Shown piece after piece: positions 1 through 7,422 of a DNA stretch of 16,959 nt. The first letter of the stretch is position 1. The number at the start of each line of letters is the position of its first letter. Under the pieces are notes generated by a model that worked only from the letters and a program-made list of their open reading frames with translations, had not been told where the DNA came from and searched no databases. Origin of the DNA: an uncultured Clostridia bacterium (lineage in GTDB: Bacteria > Bacillota > Clostridia > TANB77 > CAG-508). A program made the translations under genes and the position numbers. The stretch covers positions 1 through 16,959 of the forward strand of contig CALXJO010000010.1 of NCBI GenBank assembly GCA_944388645.1. Direction: 5' to 3'.

Positions 1-46
1 AACCTTTATTTTACTTTGTCTCATTGCTTTGTATTTACATATTATT

Positions 47-75
47 ATATTACAACTTTTATTTAATTATGTCAA
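47..75 (-). promoter_or_regulatory. Probable sigma-A promoter reading leftward out of the window
   Basis: On the minus strand a perfect -35 TTGACA (70-75) is followed after 17 bp by TAATAT (47-52). It lies just downstream of the pgi stop codon and points left, so it would drive a gene beyond the window edge. No coding start is visible in the remaining bases. AT-rich DNA gives chance matches, but the perfect -35 and ideal spacing support it. Confidence 0.45.
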
Positions 76-85
76 TACAAAAATT

Positions 86-1417
86 TTATTTTTTAGTAGT
101 ACTTTTTTCCGTCTTTGTTGGTTTGCCAAGTAATTTGAACATGTTCTTTTTATATTTTTCTACTCCAGGTTGGTCAAATGGATTTACACCTAAGATTGAA
201 CCAGACATTGCACATGCAAGTTCAAAGAAGTAGATTAATTGTCCTAATGTTTCTGGCGTTAATTCATCCATTGTAATAAGTATGTTTGGAACATCACCAT
301 CTTTATGTGCCTGGATTGTTCCTTCCATTGCTTTTTTATTTACAAAGTCTAACGATTTTCCTACTAGATAATTTAATCCATCTAAATCATCTTCATCTAT
401 GTTTATTGAAATATTTGTTTCTGGTTTCTCTATTCTAATTACTGTTTCAAATAGATTTCTTCTGCCTTCTTGTATATATTGGCCTAGTGAATGAAGGTCT
501 GTTGTAAAGTCTGCTCCTGATGGATATATGCCTTTTTCTTTTTTTCCTTCACTTTCTCCAAATAATTGTTTCCACCACTCTGTCATGTAATGCATTTTAG
601 GCTCATAGTTTACCAATATCTCTATATTTTTATCGTTTTTATATAAAATATTTCTTACAACTGCATATTGGTAACATTCATTATATTTTAATTCTGGGTC
701 GCAATATTTGTCTTGTGCAAGTCTTGCACCTTTCATTAATTTGTCTATATCTATTCCAGCAACTGCTATTGGTAATAGTCCGACTGCTGTTAGTACAGAG
801 TATCTACCACCTACATTATCTGGTATTACAAATGTTTCATATTTTTCCTTTTGTGCTAAGGTTTTTAATGCTCCTTTTTTCTTATCTGTTGTAACATATA
901 TTCTCTTTCTTGCTTCTTCTAGTCCATATTTTGCCTCAATTAATTCTCTAAATATTCTAAATGCAATTGCAGGTTCTGTTGTAGTTCCTGATTTAGATAT
1001 AACATTTATTGAAAAGTCTCTTGAGCTTACTAAATCTATTACATCATTCATATAATTTGGACTTAAATTATTTCCTACATATATTATTTGAGGTGTTTTT
1101 CTCATCTCTTTATCTTGTAAATTATAAAAAGTATTTGTTAGAGATTCTATAACAGCTCTTGCTCCTAAATAAGAACCTCCTATACCTATTACTACTAATA
1201 CATCTGAATCACTTTGTATTTTTTTAGCACATTCTTTAATTTTCTTAAACTCACGTTTATTGTATTTAGTTGGTAATTCAAGCCATCCTAAAAACTCATT
1301 TTCATCATCTTTTTTCTCATGTAATTTTCCATGAATATCTGATACTTTCTTTGCGTACTTTTGTATTTCTTTTTCGTCAATTCCTGTGTTTCCTAAATCT
1401 AATTTTAAACCAAGCAT
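86..1417 (-). CDS. pgi: Glucose-6-phosphate isomerase
   Basis: Interconverts glucose 6-phosphate and fructose 6-phosphate in the cytoplasm, linking glycolysis with glycogen and cell-wall sugar metabolism. The 443-residue protein carries the SIS-type phosphosugar-binding segment VVIGIGGSYLGARA, the isomerase signature DNVGGRYSVLTAVGLLPI and the C-terminal segment FDQPGVEKYK. Its length fits the short bacterial PGI class. An upstream GTG at 1426 is in frame but overlaps the AGGAG ribosome binding site (1426-1430). The ATG at 1417, 8 nt after AGGAG, is therefore the likely start, giving MLGLKLDL. The gene is monocistronic here, divergent from spoIIP, with its own promoter. glgP in the same window makes glucose 1-phosphate, which feeds this enzyme after phosphoglucomutase; that link is metabolic, not an operon. 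Confidence 0.97.
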   Translation of the reverse strand: MLGLKLDLGNTGIDEKEIQKYAKKVSDIHGKLHEKKDDENEFLGWLELPTKYNKREFKKIKECAKKIQSDSDVLVVIGIGGSYLGARAVIESLTNTFYNLQDKEMRKTPQIIYVGNNLSPNYMNDVIDLVSSRDFSINVISKSGTTTEPAIAFRIFRELIEAKYGLEEARKRIYVTTDKKKGALKTLAQKEKYETFVIPDNVGGRYSVLTAVGLLPIAVAGIDIDKLMKGARLAQDKYCDPELKYNECYQYAVVRNILYKNDKNIEILVNYEPKMHYMTEWWKQLFGESEGKKEKGIYPSGADFTTDLHSLGQYIQEGRRNLFETVIRIEKPETNISINIDEDDLDGLNYLVGKSLDFVNKKAMEGTIQAHKDGDVPNILITMDELTPETLGQLIYFFELACAMSGSILGVNPFDQPGVEKYKKNMFKLLGKPTKTEKSTTKK

Positions 1418-1455
1418 ATTTTTCACTCCTTTGTTTTATTATATCTTTCATATCT

Positions 1456-1484
1456 ATAATATATTAAAAAAATTTTTGTTTCAA
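1456..1484 (-). promoter_or_regulatory. pgi promoter
   Basis: Minus strand: -35 TTGAAA (1479-1484), 17-bp spacer, -10 TATTAT (1456-1461). It lies about 40 bp upstream of the pgi start codon, which fits a short leader with AGGAG. Confidence 0.6.
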
Positions 1485-1503
1485 GGCATTTTATATTTTT
1501 CAT

Positions 1504-1531
1504 TCATATTTTTTTCCCTCTTGCATATATT
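1504..1531 (+). promoter_or_regulatory. Possible sigma-E-type sporulation promoter for spoIIP
   Basis: TCATATT (1504-1510) and CATATATT (1524-1531), separated by 13 bp, resemble the mother-cell sigma-E boxes (ATATT-like -35 and CATACAAT-like -10). The spacer is slightly shorter than typical. spoIIP is sigma-E dependent in Bacillus, so the position is sensible, but in DNA this AT-rich the match is weak evidence. Confidence 0.3.
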
Positions 1532-1735
1532 TTAATATATGGACAAAGGAGAAAAATTATGTTTAATGTAACTGTTGTTAATATTAGAAGTATAATAAAA
1601 TATTTAATTATTATTATATTAGCTTCTGTATTAATTTTTTTTGGTTTTCGCTTCTTTAGTAATTTTTCTAAATCAACATCTACTGAAGCAGTAAATACCC
1701 AATCAAACACGCAAACCAATTTGCGGTTCTAACAC

Positions 1736-1772
1736 AGAGGTAGCTAATTTACCAGAAAATTTAGCTACCTCT
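1736..1772 (+). other. 12-bp hairpin immediately after the premature spoIIP stop
   Basis: AGAGGTAGCTAA (1736-1747) is perfectly complementary to TTAGCTACCTCT (1761-1772) around a 13-nt loop. No U-run follows, so it is not a typical terminator. It begins 3 nt after TAA 1730-1732. A smaller inverted repeat, CGCAAA (1710-1715) / TTTGCG (1720-1725), lies just before the stop. Confidence 0.6.
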
Positions 1773-2138
1773 CCTAACATTTATAACTTTTTTGAAAGAA
1801 TATTAAATCAAACTATTCCAGGAATTAAAGAATTTAATAATCAAACTATATTAAATAATGAAGAATCTAGTAATAATTCTATATCTCCATCTAGGCTTGT
1901 AATAGCCTCTCAGCTTCCAGTATTAGAATCATTAAACTTAAAGGAAGATTCCAACACTACTTTAGAGGAAACAGAAAACGTAATAGTCTCACAAACAGAT
2001 GAAGAAAACCAAAATATTGAACATGCAGATACAAATGTTACAACAGAAGTATTAGATTCAATTGTCCCAAATAAATATACAAATGATTATCAAGGTGTTG
2101 AAATAAAAAATGGTACAGATTATGAAATAACAGATGAA

Positions 2139-2792
2139 ATGTTAAATGTTCAAAGTTTAGATATAAATAAAAAAGATATAATGATTTTCCACACTCATAC
2201 ATGTGAAAGTTACACTCCAACAGAAAATTATCAATACGAAGCAAGTGGAACTTTTAGAACAATAGATTTAAATTATTCAGTTGCTAGAGTTGGTGATTCT
2301 CTATCAGAACAACTAATTTCTTATGGCTATAACGTAATTCATGATAAAACTTACCATGATTACCCTGCATACTCAGGTTCTTATGGAAGATCTATGGCAA
2401 CTGTAGAAAACTTACTTATATCACATCCCGGAACTGATATAATTATAGATTTACATAGAGACGCAATTGCAGATACCACCTATGCCCCATCTGTAAAAAT
2501 TGGAGATGAAGTTGTTTCTCAATTAATGTTTGTTATAGGTACCGAGGGTGGCGGACTAGAACATCCTAATTGGCAACAAAACTTACAATTTGCTGTAAAA
2601 GTACAACAAAAAGCAAATGAATTATATCCAGGTTTATTTAGACCAATTCTTATGAGTAATAGTAGATATAATCAACATTTAGGAAAAGCAGCTTGTATAA
2701 TAGAAGTTGGAGCAACAGGAAACACTTTAGAACAATCAATGGCAAGTATGAAGTATCTTGCAAAGGTATTAGATGAAGTCTTAAAAGAATAA
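2139..2792 (+). CDS. spoIIP: SpoIIP catalytic region (stage II sporulation N-acetylmuramoyl-L-alanine amidase)
   Basis: This 217-residue stretch is the complete SpoIIP-type hydrolase domain. In the family it works with SpoIID and SpoIIM, cutting stem peptides and cross-links in septal peptidoglycan so that the mother cell can engulf the forespore. Diagnostic features are IMIFHTHTCESYTP (family HTHTSE metal-binding motif), IIIDLHRDA (second metal ligand region), MFVIGTEGG, and the C-terminal ACIIEVGATGNT with the conserved glutamate. The ATG at 2139 has no convincing ribosome binding site and would lack the membrane anchor, so it is probably an internal methionine of the longer frameshifted gene. 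Its stop codon overlaps the palindromic element shared with convergent hisS. Family assignment is firm; whether a working protein is made is not. Confidence 0.85.
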   Translation: MLNVQSLDINKKDIMIFHTHTCESYTPTENYQYEASGTFRTIDLNYSVARVGDSLSEQLISYGYNVIHDKTYHDYPAYSGSYGRSMATVENLLISHPGTDIIIDLHRDAIADTTYAPSVKIGDEVVSQLMFVIGTEGGGLEHPNWQQNLQFAVKVQQKANELYPGLFRPILMSNSRYNQHLGKAACIIEVGATGNTLEQSMASMKYLAKVLDEVLKE

Positions 2793-2986
2793 AATTTCGC
2801 CCATTAGGGACAGTTCTTTTTTGCACAAGATATTACAACAATAAAAACGTTGATATATTTTGAAAATTTCGAGGAGGCGCGTAAGTTTTGGAGCGACGTA
2901 AGGAGCGACCCAAGCCGACGACAAAATTTGAAAAAATATATCAACATTTTTAACTCCAAAAGAATTATTCCTAATGGGCGAAATTT
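2792..2986. repeat. 195-bp palindromic element joining two convergent stop codons
   Basis: A perfect 17-bp inverted repeat, AAATTTCGCCCATTAGG (2792-2808) and its complement (2970-2986), forms the ends. The arms continue inward as AGTTCTTTT/AAAAGAATT with one G-T wobble. The left arm shares its first base with the spoIIP TAA (2790-2792) and the right arm overlaps the hisS TAA (2985-2987), so the element exactly fills the gap. It probably acts as a bidirectional terminator. The arm sequence recurs at 9196-9230 and 9770-9812. A second hairpin (2843-2951) sits in its centre. Confidence 0.8.
2843..2951 (-). repeat. Hairpin element, AT-stem family, copy A
   Basis: Outer arms 2843-2861 and 2933-2951 pair at 18 of 19 positions and include GTTGATATATTTT. 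They enclose a GC-richer core with two copies of TCGCTCC (minus strand). On the minus strand it starts TTTTTTCAAATTTTGTCG, closely matching copy C at 13000-13102, which shares TCGC, TTACG, CTCCAA, GCGC and CCTC in the same order. No ORF fits inside. It is nested in the tip of the larger 2792-2986 palindrome. Confidence 0.7.
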
Positions 2987-4295
2987 ATATCAGTTCTTTT
3001 ATTTTACTTGCATCTATATCACACTGTACTTCTTCTCCAGTTTCCATATTTTTTACTTTTATTTTTCCAGAAGATATTTCGTCATCTCCTATTACAATAA
3101 CATATGGAATTTCTAATTTATTTGCATATTTCATTTTTGCTTTTATTTTCTTATTATTTAAATAAATTTCTGTATTTACTTTTAATTTTCTTAATTCTGT
3201 TGCAAGTTTTATTGGAACTTGTAAGTTTTCCGTCATTGGTATTATTAAAATATCAGATATAGATTTTTTGTCTGCTTTTATTATATTTAATTCATTTAAT
3301 TTATAGAATAATCTTGTAAGTCCTATTGAAACACCTACTCCTGGTAGTTTTTTGTCTGTGTAATTTTCTGCTAGGTTTTCATATCTTCCTCCAGAACATA
3401 CACTTCCTAGCTCTCTGTAGTCATTTAAAAATGTTTCATATACTGTTCCTGTATAATAATCTAGTCCTCTTGCAATTGTTAAATCTACTGTAAAGTTGTT
3501 TTCTGGAATGCCAAACATTCTTACATATTTAACTACATCTTTTAACTCCCTAACTCCTTGCCTATAAACTTCATTTTCAATTTTTAAAGCTTCTAGCTTG
3601 TCTATCTTTTCATCTGAACTTCCGTCTATTTTTATAAAGCTTATAATTTTATCTATTACATCTTCTGAAATTCCTAACTTTTTAAGCTCTTCTTCCACAG
3701 CTTGTACACCAATCTTGTCTATTTTATCTATTATTCTCATTATTTCAACAGAATTATCTTTTTGTCCTATACTTTCATATAATCCATTTAATATTTTTCT
3801 ATTATTTATTTTAATCGTGAAATCATCAAATCCTAATTTTTTAAATGTGAAATAAATAATTGATGGAAGTTCTGCATCATTTATAATGTCTAGTGTTTCG
3901 TCTCCTATTATGTCTATATCACATTGATAAAACTCTCTATATCTTCCTTTTTGAGCTTTTTCTCCTCTATATACTTTTCCTATTTGATATCTTCTAAATG
4001 GGAATGATAAATTTCCATAGTTTTTTGCTACATATTTTGCAAGAGGAACCGTTAAATCAAATCTTAATGATAAATCTGTATCTCCTCTTTCAAATCTATA
4101 TATTTGTTTTTCTGTTTCCCCACCTGCTTTTGCAAGTAATACTTCAGATAATTCTATAATTGGTGTATCTATTGGTAAAAATCCAAAGGTTTTATAAGAA
4201 TCTTCAATTGTTTGTTTAATTTGGTCAAACAATATTTGTTCATTTGGAAGCAATTCCATAAAACCTGGTAATGTTCTTGGTTCTACTTTTGCCAT
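2985..4295 (-). CDS. hisS: Histidyl-tRNA synthetase
   Basis: Class II aminoacyl-tRNA synthetase that charges tRNA-His. The 436-residue protein shows, in order, motif 1 near the N-terminus, motif 2 in the segment FRRYQIGKVYRGEKAQKGRY, EFYQCDIDIIG, the histidine-specific ARGLDYYTG around residues 275-282, motif 3 GVGVSIGLTRLF, and a C-terminal anticodon-binding domain (about 340-436). An in-frame extension to 4358 exists, but ATG 4295 lies 8 nt after AGGAG (4304-4308) and gives the family-typical MAKVEPRTLPGF start. It is last in the recJ-relA-MBL-hisS run, separated from the MBL gene by 157 nt that are almost entirely a structured hairpin element. No T-box leader signature is visible. It converges on spoIIP with a shared palindrome at the stop. 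Confidence 0.96.
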   Translation of the reverse strand: MAKVEPRTLPGFMELLPNEQILFDQIKQTIEDSYKTFGFLPIDTPIIELSEVLLAKAGGETEKQIYRFERGDTDLSLRFDLTVPLAKYVAKNYGNLSFPFRRYQIGKVYRGEKAQKGRYREFYQCDIDIIGDETLDIINDAELPSIIYFTFKKLGFDDFTIKINNRKILNGLYESIGQKDNSVEIMRIIDKIDKIGVQAVEEELKKLGISEDVIDKIISFIKIDGSSDEKIDKLEALKIENEVYRQGVRELKDVVKYVRMFGIPENNFTVDLTIARGLDYYTGTVYETFLNDYRELGSVCSGGRYENLAENYTDKKLPGVGVSIGLTRLFYKLNELNIIKADKKSISDILIIPMTENLQVPIKLATELRKLKVNTEIYLNNKKIKAKMKYANKLEIPYVIVIGDDEISSGKIKVKNMETGEEVQCDIDASKIKELI

Positions 4296-4325
4296 ATTCT
4301 TCTCTCCTTTCTTTGGCACAAATCT

Positions 4326-4448
4326 GATTGGAAAAGAATTGTGCTTTTGGCTAGGCAAACAAGCAAGAAAATCTGAGGCGTGCTTGTTGCACGTTGAGGA
4401 TTTTCGTAGCGTAGTTTAACAACGCCAAAAAGCAATTATTTTTCAATC
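4326..4448 (-). repeat. Structured leader hairpin, copy B1, upstream of hisS
   Basis: Read on the minus strand this 123-nt element starts GATTG and ends CAATC, with nested helices inside: AATTG..TTTTGGC pairing with GCCAAAAG..CAATT, GAAAATC/GATTTTC (4399-4405 with 4367-4373), and a terminal hairpin CGTGC-N5-GCACG (4379-4393). It begins about 4 nt after the MBL-gene stop and ends 17 nt before the hisS AGGAG. Copy B2 lies at 16185-16308 in the same orientation relative to its downstream gene, and similarity continues past the hairpin into GATTTRTGCC and the ribosome binding site. Several helices covary between copies. Confidence 0.8.
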
Positions 4449-4452
4449 AATC

Positions 4453-5100
4453 TTAGTCTTCTCTTGGTCTCAACTCTAAATAAATTGGTTTTTCTTCTTT
4501 TATTAATGTTGATTTTCCATGTCCTGGATATACTATTGTGTCATCTGGTAATACTAATAATTTTTTAATAATTGAGCTCATAATATCATCTATAGAGCCT
4601 GTTGGTAAATCAGTTCTTCCCCATGTTCCTCTAAATAATGTATCACCAGAAAATAGTAATCCTTCTTTTTCACAGTATAATGATGATCCACCTTTAGTAT
4701 GTCCTGGTGTATGAATGACTTTAAATTCTAACTCTCCTACATGAATTAAATCTCCATCATCTATTCTAGAATCCGCTTCAAGTTCTATATCTCCCATATC
4801 TATACATGAACTCAAATTAATAGATTCATCATTTAGTCCTTCAGCATCATATCTATGAATCAGTATTTTTCCACCTTTTCTATTTTTTAGCTCTAACACT
4901 GCTCCAATGTGGTCTGCATGGCAATGTGTTAAATAAATATATTTTAGATTTGCATTTAGTATATTTAGCATTTCTATAATTTTATCTGCTTCTCCACCTG
5001 GGTCTATGCAAATTGCCTCTTTTGTTTCTTCATCTTCTACTATATAGCAATTAGTAGGATCTCCTAAAGTTGTTTCTACTTTTAATCTTTTTAAAATCAT
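4453..5100 (-). CDS. MBL-fold metallo-hydrolase (glyoxalase II-like)
   Basis: A 215-residue metallo-beta-lactamase-fold hydrolase of the glyoxalase II-like group. The metal-binding motif THCHADHIG is at residues 58-66, followed by HTPGHTKGG, the bridging aspartate in LLFSGDTLF, and the last ligand in VYPGHGKST. The true substrate cannot be read from sequence; such proteins near relA and hisS are common in Clostridia and mostly uncharacterised thioester or phosphodiester hydrolases. The start ATG follows AGAGGT at about 7 nt. It lies 22 nt downstream of relA and is very likely cotranscribed with it. It is full length compared with the short members of the family. Confidence 0.9.
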   Translation of the reverse strand: MILKRLKVETTLGDPTNCYIVEDEETKEAICIDPGGEADKIIEMLNILNANLKYIYLTHCHADHIGAVLELKNRKGGKILIHRYDAEGLNDESINLSSCIDMGDIELEADSRIDDGDLIHVGELEFKVIHTPGHTKGGSSLYCEKEGLLFSGDTLFRGTWGRTDLPTGSIDDIMSSIIKKLLVLPDDTIVYPGHGKSTLIKEEKPIYLELRPRED

Positions 5101-5122
5101 TTGTACTACCTCTATTTCTTTG

Positions 5123-7318
5123 TTATTTGTTTCTCTTTACCTCATAAACACTATCTACTTTTCTTAGTGCTTTTATCGCATTGTTCAATTGTGTAATATT
5201 ACTTACTTCTATTGTTAATTCTGTAATTACAATTCTTTCTTTTGTAACTTTTGAAGTAACTGATATAAGTGGCATTTTTTGATTTTGCATTGTTGCAATG
5301 ATATCTGCTAATAGCCCATCTCTATCATTTGAAAATATTGAAATATCTACATTATATGTTGAAGGTTTATCTGTATACCAAGAAACATCTATCATTCTAT
5401 TTTCTTGTGATAATAAATCTTTAACATTTTTACAATCTTTTCTATGAACAGATACTCCTCTACCTTTTGTAATATATCCAACAATCTCGTCTCCTGGAAC
5501 TGGGTTACAACATTTAGAAAGTTTTACTAAACAATTATCTATTCCTTTTACTATTACTCCACTTGTAGATGGTTTACTTTGATGCTTTTCTTTAGAAAGC
5601 TCTTCTATTTTTTCTTCTATATTGGCTTCTTTATTTACCTTTCTATACTCTTCTAAGACTCTTGATACAATCTTGTTAGGAGTAATTGTTCCAAAGCCTA
5701 CACTTGCATACATATCATCTACACTATTAAATTTATATCTATCAATGGCTACATCTATAAATTCTTGTTTAAACAAGTCAGAATAATTCATTCCTATTTT
5801 CTTTACTTCTTTTTCAAGAATTTCTTTTCCTCTTGCTATATTCTGAACTCTTTCAGTTTTCTTAAACCATTGTTGTATTCTAGTTTTTGCTGTACTACTT
5901 TTTATAAACTTAAGCCAGTCTCTACTAGGTCCTTTAGATTTATCAGATGTTAATATTTCTACAATATCTCCATTTTTTAGTTTAGTAACAATAGGCATCA
6001 TCTTACTGTTTATTTTACATCCTATCATATGATTTCCTATTTCTTCATGAATACTATATGCAAAATCTATTGGAGTTGCACCATTTGGTAATACCTGTAT
6101 TTTACCCTTAGGTGTAAATACATATACTTCATCTTCAAATAATTCTGTTTTTAGAGTATTTAAAAATTCTTGGGGATCTTGCATATCTTTTTGCCATTCT
6201 AAAGTTTCTCTAAGCCAAGATAACTTATCTTCTGTAACTGTTACACTTTGTTTCTTTCCCCTCATAAAGCTTGCTTCTTTATAAGCCCAGTGTGCAGCTA
6301 TACCATATTCTGCTATTCTATGCATGTCCCATGTACGAATTTGAACTTCAAAAGGTGTTCCTTTTGGTCCAATTAATGTTGTATGAAGTGATTGGTACAT
6401 ATTTGGTTTTGGTACTGATATATAATCTTTAAATCTTCCTGGCATTGGATTATATAATTCGTGAACTACACCCAATGCTGCATAACAATCTTTTATAGAA
6501 TTTACTATAATTCTTAATGCAAATAAGTCGTAAATTTGGTCTAATGTTTTATTATCTCTTTGCATCTTTCTATATATGCTATATAAATGTTTAGCTCTTC
6601 CTGTAATCTCCGCATCTATTCTTTGTTTTTTTAGTTGGACTCTAATTTCTTCCATTATTTGGTCAATAAATTTTAGTCTTTCTTCTCTCTTTTTATCTAT
6701 TCCTTCAACTAATTCTCTATATTCTTCTGGATATAGATATTTAAAAGATAAATCTTCTAGCTCCCATTTTAAAGAATAAATACCTAGTCTGTTAGCAAGT
6801 GGCGCATAAAGGTCCATCGTTTCTCTTGAAATTCTTATTTGTTTTTCTCTATTTAGATATTTTAGAGTTCTCATATTATGAAGTCTATCTGCAAGTTTTA
6901 TAAGAATAACTCTTATATCTTTTCCCATTGCTAAAAATAGCTTTCTGTAATTTTCTACTTGTTGTTCTTGCTCACTTGTATAGTTTATTTTTCCAAGTTT
7001 TGTTACTCCATCAACCATTTCTGCAATTTCTTTGCCAAATTCTTTCTCTATGTCATTATCAGTAGCATCTGTATCTTCTACTACATCATGTAATAGTGCA
7101 GCACAAATAGTACTATCATCTAAACCAAGTTCAGCTAATGTATATGCAACATGTAAAGGGTGAACTATATATTTTTCACCTGATTGTCTTGTTTGGTCTT
7201 TATGTTTTGAATTTGCATAATCATATGCTTTCATTATTAATTTAGTATTAATCTTTTTTCTGTGTTCTTTAATTTTACTAATTACATCTTCAATTTCTAC
7301 TGGTTTAATTTCTGACAT
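5123..7318 (-). CDS. relA: Bifunctional (p)ppGpp synthetase/hydrolase Rel
   Basis: Makes and degrades the alarmone (p)ppGpp in the stringent response. The 731-residue protein has the whole long-RSH layout. The HD hydrolase domain has H53, the H77-D78 pair and E81-D82 in HDVVED, so hydrolase residues look intact. The synthetase domain has RFKD (295-298) and the YQSLHT substrate loop (308-313); the RxKD form is that of bifunctional Rel rather than RelA-type EXDD. A TGS domain starts near residue 396, then a helical region, a zinc-finger-like segment SKCCNPVPGDEIVGY, and a C-terminal ACT domain (about 655-731). The start ATG has only a modest GGTGGGATG ribosome site. It lies 104 nt downstream of recJ and 22 nt upstream of the MBL gene. 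No apt gene intervenes, unlike many Firmicutes. Confidence 0.96.
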   Translation of the reverse strand: MSEIKPVEIEDVISKIKEHRKKINTKLIMKAYDYANSKHKDQTRQSGEKYIVHPLHVAYTLAELGLDDSTICAALLHDVVEDTDATDNDIEKEFGKEIAEMVDGVTKLGKINYTSEQEQQVENYRKLFLAMGKDIRVILIKLADRLHNMRTLKYLNREKQIRISRETMDLYAPLANRLGIYSLKWELEDLSFKYLYPEEYRELVEGIDKKREERLKFIDQIMEEIRVQLKKQRIDAEITGRAKHLYSIYRKMQRDNKTLDQIYDLFALRIIVNSIKDCYAALGVVHELYNPMPGRFKDYISVPKPNMYQSLHTTLIGPKGTPFEVQIRTWDMHRIAEYGIAAHWAYKEASFMRGKKQSVTVTEDKLSWLRETLEWQKDMQDPQEFLNTLKTELFEDEVYVFTPKGKIQVLPNGATPIDFAYSIHEEIGNHMIGCKINSKMMPIVTKLKNGDIVEILTSDKSKGPSRDWLKFIKSSTAKTRIQQWFKKTERVQNIARGKEILEKEVKKIGMNYSDLFKQEFIDVAIDRYKFNSVDDMYASVGFGTITPNKIVSRVLEEYRKVNKEANIEEKIEELSKEKHQSKPSTSGVIVKGIDNCLVKLSKCCNPVPGDEIVGYITKGRGVSVHRKDCKNVKDLLSQENRMIDVSWYTDKPSTYNVDISIFSNDRDGLLADIIATMQNQKMPLISVTSKVTKERIVITELTIEVSNITQLNNAIKALRKVDSVYEVKRNK

Positions 7319-7422
7319 ACTTCATCCCACCTTAATATTTAATTCTTTCAGAGCAATAACGACAAATGTAAAAATATTTCCTTCTTCGTTCTCTGACTTT
7401 TGTTTTAAATCCTTACTAAAGG

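Larger units (their letters stand above)
1559..2792 (+). pseudogene. spoIIP: spoIIP locus with a frame break between membrane anchor and linker
   Basis: The gene begins at ATG 1559, 7 nt after AAAGGAG (1545-1551). It encodes a short cytoplasmic N-terminus and one membrane segment (about residues 13-34, rich in I, L, V and F), then a Ser/Thr/Gln-rich stretch, and hits TAA at 1730-1732 after 57 codons. A different frame is open without interruption from 1695 to the TAA at 2790-2792. It encodes a low-complexity Asn/Glu/Thr-rich linker and then the SpoIIP amidase domain, but it has no start codon before 2139. Joining the two parts by a +1 shift near 1695-1729 gives about 410 residues, close to Bacillus SpoIIP (401). 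The simplest reading is a real or sequencing indel. A 12-bp hairpin starts 3 nt after the TAA, so recoding is a remote alternative. Confidence 0.75.

Noticed and set aside
1504..1719. 71-codon minus-strand ORF opposite the start of spoIIP
   Set aside because: It is a shadow of the spoIIP anchor region, which has its own AAAGGAG and ATG in the plus direction; the minus ORF lacks a ribosome site.
4296..4452. T-box leader upstream of hisS
   Set aside because: A T-box would be expected for a Firmicutes tRNA synthetase gene, but the AGGGTGGNACCGCG motif and terminator helix are absent. The sequence instead matches the leader of an unrelated GT51 gene.
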